64,000 nt of DNA, taken from assembly GCA_013398955.1 (NCBI GenBank), contig VWPU01012699.1:62001-126000 (forward strand), read 5' to 3'. The notes under the pieces were generated by a model. That model worked only from the letters and a program-made list of their open reading frames with translations, was not told the origin of the DNA and searched no databases. Both the position numbers and the translations under genes were made by a program. Of this stretch, positions 51,681 to 64,000 are shown one piece after another. How positions within the stretch are numbered: the first letter of the stretch is position 1; every line of letters begins with the position of its first letter. Source of the stretch: Callaeas wilsoni (lineage: Eukaryota; Chordata; Aves; Passeriformes; Callaeidae).

Positions 51681-54600
51681 GTCTAGACATCTCTAAGATG
51701 CCAATGTTTAACCATTTGTACTGTATTGGTATTTCTTTTGAGAAACAGGAGAGCTATTAGCTGATCTTCCAACAGGAGATCATTTAAGAAGGGCTTAGAG
51801 ACGGATTTTCAATCTAACTACAGCCCTAAGTGGAGAATCACAACATCGCTCCCTCCTCCCCTTCAAGCACTCATTCTTTAATCATTTGTCTTCAGCACAG
51901 CACGGGATCCATTTTCAAAGGGCTCTGCAGGATTTTAGCCACACGGCTCCCATTGTGTTTAATGGGAATCCTGTGGGCACAGCTCTGTATGAAGCTTTCA
52001 GAATGTACTCCAAAAATCTCTAAATAATGTGCTAGTTGAACATTACCCTGTTTACTTCTCATAGGACACGACTATAATGAAAAAAAGGTTAGGTCATTTA
52101 CAAAAGCAGTATTTATTGCAAAGCTCATTAGTGTTTCCTATAGAGAATTTTTTGCTCTCTGAAAATATTTAGCATAACTATTTCAGATTTACTTTTTCCA
52201 TAATATCTAAAGCAGAGAACAAAATCAACTCAAACCTCATTTGCTTCAGAAAGAAAGATCCAGCAGTTAACACTTCAGCCTAAGTTTCAAGAAGCCTCTC
52301 TTCAAGACTTCTCACTGTCACAGGATACCTCTGTGGCTTTGTTTCAGATTTTTCCTCTGAAAATTGACTTAACAGTTTCTAATTCATAACAGCTTTATGA
52401 TGATTATAAATACCAGTGAAGCACTAATCAAAGATTCATCAAACACAGAAAAAAAAGCCTCAATATCAGCTCTGTCTCTCCCTTCAGGAAGGCAGTTGTT
52501 TCCATGACCAGGTCTGACATAATCTGAAAGCTTTGAGAAATGCAAATCTTTGCCATCCATGCTCTATAAAGACAAGAGCTTCATTTCTGTGCTTTCACCT
52601 TTCACAAGCAGCGCTCAGAACAGATCCATGAAGATACAACTTTAATCAACTTTCATGCACCCAAACAGTAGATCATATTCCGTTCTACCTTGGAATACAA
52701 ACCATACTTGGGCACATAGAAAGTTTCAGGGATTTCCATTTCAGACCCTCAGCCTTTTGAACATATGCTAAGCAAAACAGCACCGCTGCAGAGAAAAGCC
52801 TGATACATTCTCTAGGCAAAAGTTTAACCAAGGAACAGCAAATTGAGCATATTTAACACACGTTTCCAGCTTCAGAAATTAACATTAGATGTAATGTTAA
52901 CATCACCATTTTACTATAAACTGTCACCTTACCCATGCAATTTGTGCTACCATGAAAATGTAAGATCACCTCAGGAATAAACACATTTCTTTTACGATAC
53001 CTGAAAATCTGGCTCAGCAAATAAAATTCTTATGTTGTGAACGAGATTAGCACTTTTTTCCTGGACTTATAGAAGAGATACTGAATATGGCAGTCTACTG
53101 TGAAAACCTCAAGAAATATCTGTAAGACACGAAGTTCAGCATTTTGCAAGGTTCTGAGTTTATGCCAGTGTAAATTAGAAAAATTAGATGATTCTAGAAA
53201 CTACTGTGTCTACCAGTTTTAAACTGTACCAGCATGAATTATTGCAAAATTGCCTAAATTTGAGCACACATCATTCCACTGAGCTTAACAGTTCATTTCA
53301 TAGAGTCAGGGCCTTTGTGACTTAAGTGAACAGACAGCATGTATTTTAGCTAATCTGGTGGAAACAAAGCCTCACAAGCCTGCCTTGCTAAGAAATAATT
53401 TAGTGGTTCTCCTGAGGGACTTTTTTTCCCCTCTAAGCAAGAATCAACAAAAGAAAAAGATCCCTTTGAATCCTTAATTAAATATTTTTAAAAGTTGAAA
53501 GAACACAATCATTATCTTATAATACACCATTACAATGCTGGAGACTGATTTCTGGCAAACCAATTTAGATATCCATATCCAGGAGGGGAAAAGGGCAATA
53601 AAAACAAAAAAAGCCAGAGTGATACAGGATAGAGAGGCTGGGCTGAACATGTTGGGAATTAATGATAAGCACTGGACAGCAGCAGCTCACAATGCCAAAG
53701 CTTTAAATAATCCATTTGTTCATCAGCAAGGAAGGGACCATTTACCTCCACCATGAGCAAAAACGCTACATAGGGCAGGACCTCTTGTGCACGACAGGGG
53801 ATTCCCATAATGTGAGAAGAAGGTTTGTCAGGTCCTTTTATATCCACAGCTGGGCAGGTGGAAAAGCTGGACTCTCAGGCAGTTACACAAAAGCAATACA
53901 ACCCGTGGGCACGGGAGACATCTCAGACTCCTGCTCACTCCGTTAATTTAAGCTCTCTTTTATGACACAATTATAATAATTGACTCAGGTTTCAATGTTC
54001 TGTAGTTATAAGGAAAAAAGATTTTTATTACAGATGTGACCTGGAGAGGCCAAGGTGGGCAGAGAGGGCAGGGTGGGCTCTGGCAAACAGAAACCAGGAC
54101 GGGCCAGAGCTCCCTAAGGGGGCTGCACTCTGGGAAACACAGATCTTGCCAGCCGACGTGGCTTTAGATAGATGTCAGCCAAAAGGAGGAAAAGGGAAGA
54201 GTAAAGCAAGAAGGCAAAAGCCACATCCCTGCTAAAAAGTCACATCCAGAGCAGTGGCTGAGGAGTGGATCTATCTGCTGGTTGCCTTCGCAGCAGAGAC
54301 AATCCTACCTGGCACAAATGCAAGCAGTGTCATCTTGCAGAACATCCAGTGCTGGCATTGAGTGTAAAATTAAACTAAAATGAATCTGAATTACTTTAGA
54401 TCACCCATGTTCACTTTATTTTTTTAAAAACTGCTATAATAGCAATTTGTAAATTATCCATATTTGTCTGTTTTATTAGTGTGTTCTAAACAGCATTTTT
54501 ATTTCTAGATTCTCATAAAATAAGGATGCTGACAGTCTTTTTATTAGCACACTGCCAGCCCAGTATTTTTATACTTTGGTTAAGCTCATTGCTAATGATT

Positions 54601-55599
54601 CACTTCAAAGTAATTTCAGAATACTACAAAAAAGTGTAATAAATTTCCTTAATCTTCATAATCTCAAACCCTAATTCACTGCTGAAACCACTAAACACAT
54701 AGCATGTTCTGAGAAATTGCTTGGCCTGCAAATGGCATAAACTAAACCTGCTAAAAAAATAAACTTAGTGTTTGGAAATGTAAAAATTACAAATCAAAAA
54801 ATATTTGGAATTGCTGAAGGAATATAGTAACTCATTTTAGAATAAAGGCCACATTCTTCTTCACACAGACTTTTTGTTCTGATATTTGCACTGATGCATC
54901 TCCAAATAAAAAATAGTCTTATGGGAGGAAGAGAGACAAATCCTTAATTGGTGGGGTGATCACTTCCACTGCTTGACTCCTAACACTGTGTGCTAAAGGC
55001 AAGTCTTTTAGAATTTGAGCAAATACATCTTGATTTCAATAGATTATATGCACACCTCTTTGAACAAGTGGAAAGCTTCTGGATTTATAATTCATTTGGG
55101 AACAAATCTTTCAGTCTCTCACTGATGAAAAATTAAAGCAAGAGAAAAAAGCTATTGTTAGCTTAAAAGGTAAGCAATCAACTCATTTTGCTATTGAGTA
55201 TTATTTATTATTTATCAGAGGCTGCTGTTGTCAAGAGAGTTGTTCCAAGCATCTGCTTACAAACATTATCAAAATACATACAAACTGGAGGAAATGAAGT
55301 GTTAGCATTAAGGGCTGAAAATGGTTACTAGACCTAAAAGATTGTGTATTAACAGTAATCTGAAGGGAGAATGTACCTCCAGCACAAACATGCCTTTAAT
55401 AAACAGCAGTTTTCAACTGTGAATATAAAAATGATATTTTCCCGTATTCTGTAGAAAACTTTATAGTATTAAAGCCTTAATGTTGGACAACAAAGTAAAA
55501 GACATCCAAAATCATTTGGCATTTCCTATACCCTCTGTTTTGTCCTAAAACGTTCTCATTTTTGGACAAAAAAATATTTTTATTTTGGTAAAAATAAAA

Positions 55600-55664
55600 G
55601 GCACAGGAAAAGTGGGTAACTTGCCCAGAGTCAGTCACTCAGAAGGGTTCAAACCTCCTTTCAG
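55600..55664 (-). repeat. Possible ancient MIR-type SINE core relic
   Basis: The + strand reads GGCACAGGAAAAGTGGGTAA, then CTTGCCCAGAGTCAGTCACT, then CAGAAGGGTTCAAACCTCC. This follows the antisense MIR core order: the tail of the core, TAACTTGCCCAAGGTCACAC, then a GGGTTCGAACCC-like segment. MIR relics occur across amniotes. The match is short and degenerate, so chance is possible. Confidence 0.45.
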
Positions 55665-58600
55665 ATTTCAGTGAAAGCAATACCTGGATGGGTTAATAAT
55701 TCAGTCAGAGCAAAACCCAACATCCCACCTTAGGCCTTTGTTACCAAACCACACCAAGTATAGTTTGCCTCCTACTTTCTTCAATAATGTAAAGGCATTG
55801 TTTAACACCTTAGTCCTTTATTCAGACACAATACAAACTCTGTGGTTTGGTTTAAACTTTGCTCTGTAATGCCAATATTAAAAATACAATTATTCTCCAA
55901 TAAATTAATACAGAATCACCAACTATGATTGTTTGGGGGAAATAAAGTATCATCTGCTTCTGAATTGGGCCTTGAAAATTTATAATCAGTGTAGATCTAG
56001 GATAATGAATATTTTATGACATAATATTGTACTGGGTTGAAAATACTTGTGTTCTAAATATATGAAAAAAAATTCACATTTTAACAGCCATAAAGGTATT
56101 TCATTTGGCAGTAGAAATGAACAGGTTACCTTCAGAGTCCAAACATACATATAGGAATCCATATATAAAACCTATTTTAAAAAAATGTTATTATCCATTC
56201 TATATGAATCTCTAGTAACATATAAATGTGAAAGTATTATAAACGTGCAAGTCTGATTTTGAAGAAAAATATTCTTAAAATTGCAATCTATTCAAATTAT
56301 TCAAGTTGAGCTTAAACTTTGCTAGAGGACAGCCAGTTCCAACTGTTAATTATTTTTAAAATACCATGGGAAAAAATTTATCGATGTCTCTTTTTTCACT
56401 CATGTTTACTTTGGGATGAAAAATTTTGCTTGAGGTTTTCAAGCCATGCAGACTGCCCAGATTATACTGAATTACAACACTCATGCTTTATTAAAACTCA
56501 CAAGTATATATACTAATGAATGTCATCTCATATAAAATTTATATATTTCTGCCCACACATTGCATAAAATTGAGATAAAATGCCAAATGTATAAACGAAT
56601 GATAGCTAAAGTTTTATGAACTATAAACACAAGGTCAGTAGTGCTTCACTTCTGCAAGATAAATTTGACATTTGGACAGCACTGTGAATCACAACCAGAG
56701 CTGCAATGGCCAGGGAATATAAACCGCCTATTAAAAAAATAAACAAAAAATACAGCAAATCACTCTTGCATGGACTTCTCAAAACACTGTACCATCAGAA
56801 GCTAATGCTTCTTTCAGCTACGACTGAAACTGTTCCATCCTCCAAAGAATCATGAAATCCTCCTCTGAGCCAAGGTCTTTCAAAAGGATTTTCAATCCCA
56901 TTTGTATACAGACTTTTTATATGAATAAGTAAGAATTCACCCAGTGGTGCCCATTTTTGTCACTTTTCTTTTTTTCAGGAGGTATTGATGCTCAGCACCA
57001 TAAGATGACATGTCTTCCTGTGGCAGCCTAAAATAATTCTGCCATCCATGCCATTTATTAATACTGACAAGAAAATACATTCAGAAAAAAATGAACTTTA
57101 AAAGAAAATTGATTTAATTCCACTAGATACATTTAATTTTTTGTTTGACATTTTTGGTGTGCATATCTGCATTTAGATCTTTATATTCTATCATGCAACA
57201 AGAATAACAGACAGAGAAAGCTACTCGTTATTGTTTTTACAATAATTGCTTAATTCAGGCTACCTCCCAGAACACAAGTCTTAGAAAAGCTCAGATCAGG
57301 TCCTCAAGTTTCTTCAATGGGAAAAAATTCAGAGATTGAGCTGGATGATTGAATGGGACCAGTTTGGCGGCATTTGAGCAGAGTTAGGAAATGGTGGGTT
57401 GTGCTTTCACTTTTGTTTGTTTTTTTTTTAAGGAAGAATCTTTTCACCTTACCTTTGCTACTAATGAGTTTCACTGTCACTTTGACTGAATGTTACCTAC
57501 ACCACTACATGTGCACACTACCGGTGTGGCTCCAGGGCTTTCTCCTTGACACCCTCTTTTTAAGTCTCTGTAGAAGCTCAGTCCCTGTGCTAGATCATGT
57601 CCAGTGCTGATGCTGCCACAGTCATGACAGGCAGATTTAATTTACTCAAATCTGGAGCCAGCCCAAATTTTTGCGTGAACTTAATATTCAATTAAAAGAA
57701 AAAAACAGCAAAGAACAAGGAATTCCCATGAATATAATTTTAAAAACTCTGCTGGACAGTTTTCCTTAAATATTTTGGCTGCTTTTATTTCTACAATTAA
57801 GAAAATGGTATCTCATAGAATTAGCATTTCTTTTACAAGAACTTATGGCTGCACTTTCTTTTTATCGAGTTGCTAGCTGAGAATATTCACCACTATAAAA
57901 AGCAAGACTGGGGACTTTAATGCCATGTTTTTCTAACTTTAGAACCAGATAATGCACACATATGTTACTTAGGAACACGTAATAAAAATCTATTAGTAAA
58001 CTTCAATAACATATTCTCCAGGAAATGCTCTGATGGCCTATTTTGCATTATCTTAAAGTTTTACTTTGATTATCACTTTATCAATCAGTGTAATATTATG
58101 GGTTCAATTCAATGAACAGCGGAATAGAAATTTTCAAAGTTTACACATTCACACCAATTTAATCAACAACTCACACCAGTTTAACAGTAATTTACAACTT
58201 TTTAAACAGAGACTTTCTTTAAGTGCTTACTTGTTTTGTCTCATACGTTCCATTTTGAACAGAAATGTGCAGATATTACCCATAAAGGAGCACTGCAGAA
58301 GTGAAGATCAATACAAAAATGCACTAGGAAGGTGATACTTTTCCTTCTCTGGTCAGCTTTCACTTTTATAAGCAAACACTGATTTACTGAATGGTAAGAA
58401 AAAGAAAATTACTAAAAATGTTTAGGATCTCAAATGCAAGAGGGAAAAACTGCCAGACTTTTGGGCCATCCCCAGTTTGCAGTCACAGATTGCTGCACAA
58501 CCTTCCCCTGGCCCACTGTACACAAGCATCCTCTGAAAAGGATAAATGGGATCTGGAATTAAGTGGATGTTGCCAAAAACTATGTTAAGAGATGACATAA

Positions 58601-61600
58601 GCACTCCAGAAATACTTCCAATATCATTAATTTCCCAAAACTCACAATTAACAGAGACATAACATCTACAAACTTTAAGGAGCTTTAAAATTATTGAAAC
58701 CTTTCATATCTACTTTCCTTGTGGGGAATATAAGCAAATAAATTCAGTTGTAATTACACAGGACTCATATTCAATTTAATTCAATTATTTGGAACGTGTG
58801 CACATGGCAGGACAGCCTCATTAAGATGGCTCAGCAGTTTGTTTTCAAATGACACCGGTAAGTCAACATTTACGACGAGCCATCACAAAGGCTGCCCATC
58901 CACTCTAATGGTTCAGAATAATCAGTTATTACAGCCAGTTCAAAACACTGCAGAACAGAGAATAAAACTGTTCTGCAGTTGTGTGTCAGGAAGATCTGAT
59001 CTTCCAAGCAAGAGAAAGACACTGCTGGAAATTTTTGTTTCCTTTCCAGCCTCCTCCTTGTCATTTGGAATAGCACATTACCTTGTGGGGATGCTATCCC
59101 CACTGTTTTCCTCAAAGAAAATGAACTTTAAGTTCTCTGGATTGCTACAAGAAGCAGAGTACTGCAATAAAGAAGAAAAAGATGTTTTGACTTCAACATT
59201 AACAGGTTGACTTTGGTATACTGCCTATCTGCAATACACTAAACAGCCATGTCTTTCTATTTTGCCCTAAGCAAGCATACAATCAAATGTTGTTCACAAC
59301 AAAATTCTTCATGCATGTTTGTTACATTTTTCTTCTTCTTCCCTTCCACGTCTTCCTCTCCCCATCTTAAACACACTGTTTCTCTCTTTTGGTAATTCTT
59401 GTAACACAGGAACAAACTGCTACAGAATAAACAGCCAGTTTTTGTGACACACTAATGTGATTAAGGGAAAATTTTCAGCACTTAAATAGATTTTTTCTTT
59501 GGTACCTGAAGAGGCAAAATATGCTTCTTTTTCCACTACCAGGGATATTTTTGTAACATCACAATCATTATCATATTAAATCTGCTGGTTTGATGACAAC
59601 AAATGTAATAAGACCTGAGGCATGAACAGGAGACCATTGTACAAATGCACGTCCGTGAAGTCAGACACAGCTAAATCCTGGGGTTCAGTGGTAGGTCAGG
59701 ACTCTTTCCAGTCCAAGGAAACAATTGAAAAAGAAATCAGCAATATCTAAAAACCTTGTTTTAAATACTTATTTAAAACATAATGTCAGTAACCCCAACT
59801 TTTTAATGGGATCCCTCTCTCAGAAGCATCACCAACAACACTGCCCATGTATTGTTCTTCCCTAAATTAGTCGCAACAGACACTTCCCAAAAAATTATTC
59901 ATATATTCATTTATTCAATTATGAGGAAATTTCACTTAAAAAAACCTGAAACAACAAAGACAAACAGTTATTTTCTTTTCAGCCTATATACACATAGTAG
60001 TAAGACAAAACTATCACAGAATACTTCACTCTTATTAGTTGGTCACCAGGTTCTCCAAACCATCAACATCCACGTGCTGTATAACCCAGTTCCTAAATCT
60101 CAGTTTGGCCAGCTCTTGTCTGGAAGTTCTCAGCTCATTTTCCTATCCTCAATTTTCACTTTTTATTAGCTGAGACAAGTATCATTGTCTGGGAGCCATT
60201 GCTGAAGTTCTGCTTTTGCCATTTCCTGCGAAAGTGTCAGGGAGGCGATTTAGCTTCCACAAGAGTGGCTGTCCTGCGTGGAAAAGACACTGAGAGCAGG
60301 TGAGGAAACTGTGGGGGTCTGACTGAGTTCAGTGGGACACAACCAGACTGAGGCTGATGCTTCGAGTGCTGTAACCTGTACCAAGGCAAGTATCTTGCAA
60401 CGACAATAACTTCTGTTTAAAAGAAGAGGAAAGTGATAAGAGTCTATGTCTTTCAACTTACAAGAATCAAAAAGAAAGCATTTTAGAAAGGCAAACCAGT
60501 TACAGCAATTTCTCCAGTGCTTATGGGCAGAAATTCAGACATTGCATCTTCCCCAATGACATGGGGAGTTATGAGGAACAGCAACAGACCACAAGTTCGA
60601 AAAATGTTCCCAGAGCTGCGTCGCTGCTACACGTGAAAATTCTGTAACACTTTTAGAAAGCAACACACTGTAAAGTAGAAACACAACAGCTTTGACTTTG
60701 TTCAATGGCCAAGTGTACCCAAGCAATGCTTTTGTGAGGCACTAACACTACCCCCAGAAATAAATTGTGAGAAAATAAGGAGATGTTAACCAAGTACTTG
60801 CCCCAGGAATACTGTAATATACATAGTTAATGAGGTTCAGTGGCTGGGCAGGAATACTTATCTCCTCACTGCACCTATCATCTCTTGTTACTATTCATGC
60901 CAGTACCTAGCTGTAGGTCACTCAAATTCATTTTCCCAGGGTAATATTATAACCTTGCAGGTATTTGAAGCAGACATAATAAAACAAAAAGGTTAATTGT
61001 GCATTCTGTCAGGACCATGTGGCATCAGGCCATGACCATCAATTGCCTGGTAAATCTTATCTCAGTTTTCTTTGCTATTTAAACTCTCCCTGGTTGAATG
61101 ATAATTTTTCATTGTCTTAGCTGTCTAAAGGGTAGGTTTCAAAATCAAGTTTCAGGTTCTTTTTCTCATACCTTGGTTTAACATTCTAAAAGCCCTAATT
61201 TTGGTAACGCTTTGTATACTCTTACAGATCACTCATTTCCTAATAATTTAATACTATTTGCTTTTGTAGTTTAAATGTATTATGAGACTAGTCTCTCTTA
61301 GTACACGGCTACGAGTGAATGCATAAATCATCTTAATAAGCCATAATAATATGAACTTTGAAAATTGTATTCCTTGCTATCAGTGGTCATGAGGCAGATA
61401 TGAGTCAAGAATGAGGCTTGTACACAATATGCAGAAGGCTGGAACACTAGCAATCTTTTTTTACACTTTTGGTCAAATTCAACTCATAGAGGAAAAAGTT
61501 CAGCCATGCCAAGGACAATTTAGAACTTCACCACTAAGATCGTTGTGAGTTGGATTCTTAAGTGAGTTTGTGCACCTGAGACAGAGCTGAGTCTGATTTT

Positions 61601-64000
61601 AGAAGGGAGGAGAGCAGCACTAGAGTCATCAAAGAGCAACCCATGCGGTGGGTGCACTTTGAATACAACTATCACCCCTGCCAAGGACTGAAAGTGTCTT
61701 AAATAATGGTCTCAACAACCGTATGATGTGAGGAAAGAAAGGTGATGTTGACCTCTTGTGCTGCAGCTCGGTAGTTGGAACTTATATTGAGCTACAGGCC
61801 ACGGCCACTGTGAAGAACGACAAGAAGGGTCTCAAAATTACCAGTTCCAGGAGAGACATGGGACAATTTTTTTCCACTGACTGCACAGTTACATGGACCC
61901 ATGCAAAAGGAACTAATGGCAGAAGGACACCAGCTTTAGGAAAAAGAGAATATTCCCATGAGGAGGCCATTCATGTGCCAGCTGGGAAACATCCACCTGA
62001 AGGACAGTAGAGCAGCAGAAACCTTCACCCTAAGCCTTGATACTGTGTCTTCCAGTTCTGACTCAGATGCTGCTTTCATTGAGTGGTCAGAAGAGCGGAT
62101 CCCCTACACCACCATGTCTTCTTCCAGCCAGTTAAAAGACAAATTCTGAGCAGTTCACCTGTGGCACTCGTTTACACGCATGAGCTCTATGAAGTGACAC
62201 AGTCTGTCCCTCAGCTCTGGCTGCTTTCTCACTCAGCATGAAGACTTTTTGAATCACCCTTCAGAAGCACCTTTCTCATAGTGGGAACTTGTGCACCTAA
62301 TTTTGGATTTTTTGTTCCCTCTGCAGGTATATTTTTATTTCACTTGAAATTCTTTCACTTTTTTTTTATTAAATTCCAGCTATACAACAGACCCACAAAG
62401 CCCTGAGAAAGTGGAACTAATTCATGCCTGTGTTCCTTAAAGACAGCAAACGTTTTCTTACTCCACTTAATATGATACTGTGCATGCAGGAGCAGCCAGG
62501 CAAAGATATTAATATTATCACTCTGTTCCAGTAATTAATAGCAACTCCCCTCATGGCTCTAATAAGCTGGGAAACACATTTCAGTTCTTGTCCTTTCCTG
62601 CTCCTGAAATAGTAATGGAAGAGGAATAGGCACAGGACTCTTGCAGTGACCCCGTATTAGGACTGCAACTCCTTTAGACTGACCCAGAGACAGCATGGAG
62701 CGAATTTCCAGCAGTAAATGGGATGGGACGCCCACTAAAAATTTAGAGAGCATGCAGCTCAATGAGGCATTTCAGTTCTATCACAACACATTATTAATGC
62801 CAATTATGGCATGAGAGATGCTAATGCGAGGTTCTTCAGAGACCAAGCAGAAAACACTGATCAGTTCTGGAGACGCAGTTTGTCTTCATTACCAGCTTCC
62901 ACGCCCAAGCACAGATTGATCTGTTGAAATTTTGCAACCTGTTCCTCTCCCTGTCACTTTCAGAGGATCCTAGCACTGTTAAAACGGAAAACTAGGCACA
63001 ACATTCTCTCTCCCCAGAAGAAGAAATGGCTAATAAATAGGATAAAGACTCAACATTACTATTATAGACACATTTTCATATGTAATTCCCATAACATTTC
63101 CCCTTCTCCTCTTACCCTTGATGGAAAAATGACACACACATCCCCGTGGAGCTTGGAAAGGGGTGTGGTCATGCTAAGACACTGCTGGCTGGACAGATAC
63201 TAATGCAGTTTCATCAAGCAAAAAGAGCATGTATGTTGAGAGCAAGGTTTATCTATGACAGAAAAAGGCATAAACCTCTCTTTAGATGCTGGCAGAGTTT
63301 GTGGAAAGAAGTACACTTGTCAAGTTCTAGATCTACGCATCCCCAGAAGATAGGACATGGCATTTTGGAGTATCTTAAGAAAATTGTCACTAGCACAATA
63401 CAATAAAAATCACCTAAGAAAGTAACAAAGTTCAGTAGTACACGTTCAGTAGTAAAACCAAGTTAATAAAGTATAATTTTGTTTTATGTTTCCAGTGGTC
63501 TATTACTAAACAGCATCATATGAAATGATGAGCTTAAGATTAAAGTCCTCCCAGGAGTGTATTTTTATGCTTTGTTCAGTTTGTTTGTTTTTCAGCATGT
63601 AACTTAAAGGATGAAGGGAAAAAAAAGAATTTTAAAAGAAAAATCAAAATAAACCTTTTAAGAAACAAATTAAGACATTACCAAAGAACATGCTGAGTAA
63701 AAACACATTTGATTGCCACATGTTCTCTTGGTGTTTATTTTGCTTGTGATTTCGGCTGTATGGGAGCCATCACTAGCAAATTAATCACATCAGATTTCTA
63801 AGAGGATAAAGCGTCCTCTTCCAATAAAAGCAAAGAGAAAGTCTCATTAAAAAGCAAAACAAGACAATAGGGTTTGACTTTCTCACTATATAACTATATT
63901 GCCATCCCATGGAACAGACTCGGTGGCAGAGGCATTGGGCCTGAACTACACTGAATAAATCCAGGTTAGTGGAAGGGATCTTACTTCAATACCTTGGTAT

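Larger units (their letters stand above)
41491..64000 (-). other. NCKAP5: NCKAP5 intron, 5' side (partial)
   Basis: This is intronic sequence upstream, in transcript sense, of the exon at 41400-41490, running to the window edge. I searched the minus strand for the expected preceding coiled-coil exon (family motif of the RIQMRSLQQQFS kind next to a donor) and found none. It contains a CpG-rich patch with an inverted repeat near 41774-41881, GC-richer stretches at 45950-46450 and 47500-47720, a purine-rich tract at 51486-51680, another GC-richer patch at about 54040-54350 that I could not classify, and a MIR-like relic near 55600. The longest open frames here (for example 46954-47439 on + and 58839-59210 on +) show no recognisable protein and no codon-use signal I would trust. 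From 56000 to 64000 I see only unique AT-rich DNA. Confidence 0.8.

Noticed and set aside
61756..62149. Two plus-strand open frames that look protein-like at first sight
   Set aside because: I considered a processed pseudogene, but could not match any protein, and no poly(A) tail or target duplication is visible.
1..64000. CRISPR arrays, operons, tRNA or rRNA genes, satellite arrays
   Set aside because: None seen. The window behaves as avian intron DNA; no regularly spaced repeats with unique spacers and no convincing tRNA box pair were found by eye.

Overview
This window looks like bird nuclear DNA. It is AT-rich and mostly unique sequence. Its recognisable repeats are diverged fragments of CR1 LINEs with the avian 3'-end layout and two solo LTRs of types I associate with avian endogenous retroviruses. 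There is no sign of bacterial, plasmid or phage organisation: no operons, no ribosome binding sites and no ORF of convincing length. A passerine or other neoavian is likely from the LTR style, but the sequence alone does not prove it.

The only gene I can support is NCKAP5 (Nck-associated protein 5), on the minus strand. Three short internal coding exons are visible, in transcript order 41400-41490, 26992-27141 and 4977-5045. Each has an AG acceptor and a GT donor. Joined in that order they stay in frame and give 103 codons of the N-terminal coiled-coil part of the protein. The exons upstream of 41490 and downstream of 4977 were not found and probably lie outside the window. About 99.5% of the window is therefore intron: part of one above 41491, about 14.3 kb between 27142 and 41399, about 21.9 kb between 5046 and 26991, and part of another below 4977.

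The introns hold a solo LTR at 1961-2607 with a perfect 5-bp target-site duplication and a second solo LTR at about 32107-32657. They also hold CR1 fragments at 9069-9131, 35819-35948 and 38596-38820, a probable ancient MIR-type SINE relic near 55600-55664, several short tandem duplications, and A-rich, purine-rich or pyrimidine-rich tracts. A few GC/CpG-rich patches stand out. The most suggestive is at 41774-41881, just 5' of an NCKAP5 exon, where a forkhead-like core sits inside a perfect inverted repeat beside a CpG cluster.

I looked for a hidden system such as an array, a gene cluster, a selfish element with coding capacity or an unexplained long ORF, and did not see one. The findings below are modest: a likely NAGNAG-like tandem donor with a 9-nt in-frame choice, a candidate intronic regulatory site, mobile-element relics with readable boundaries, and small duplications.
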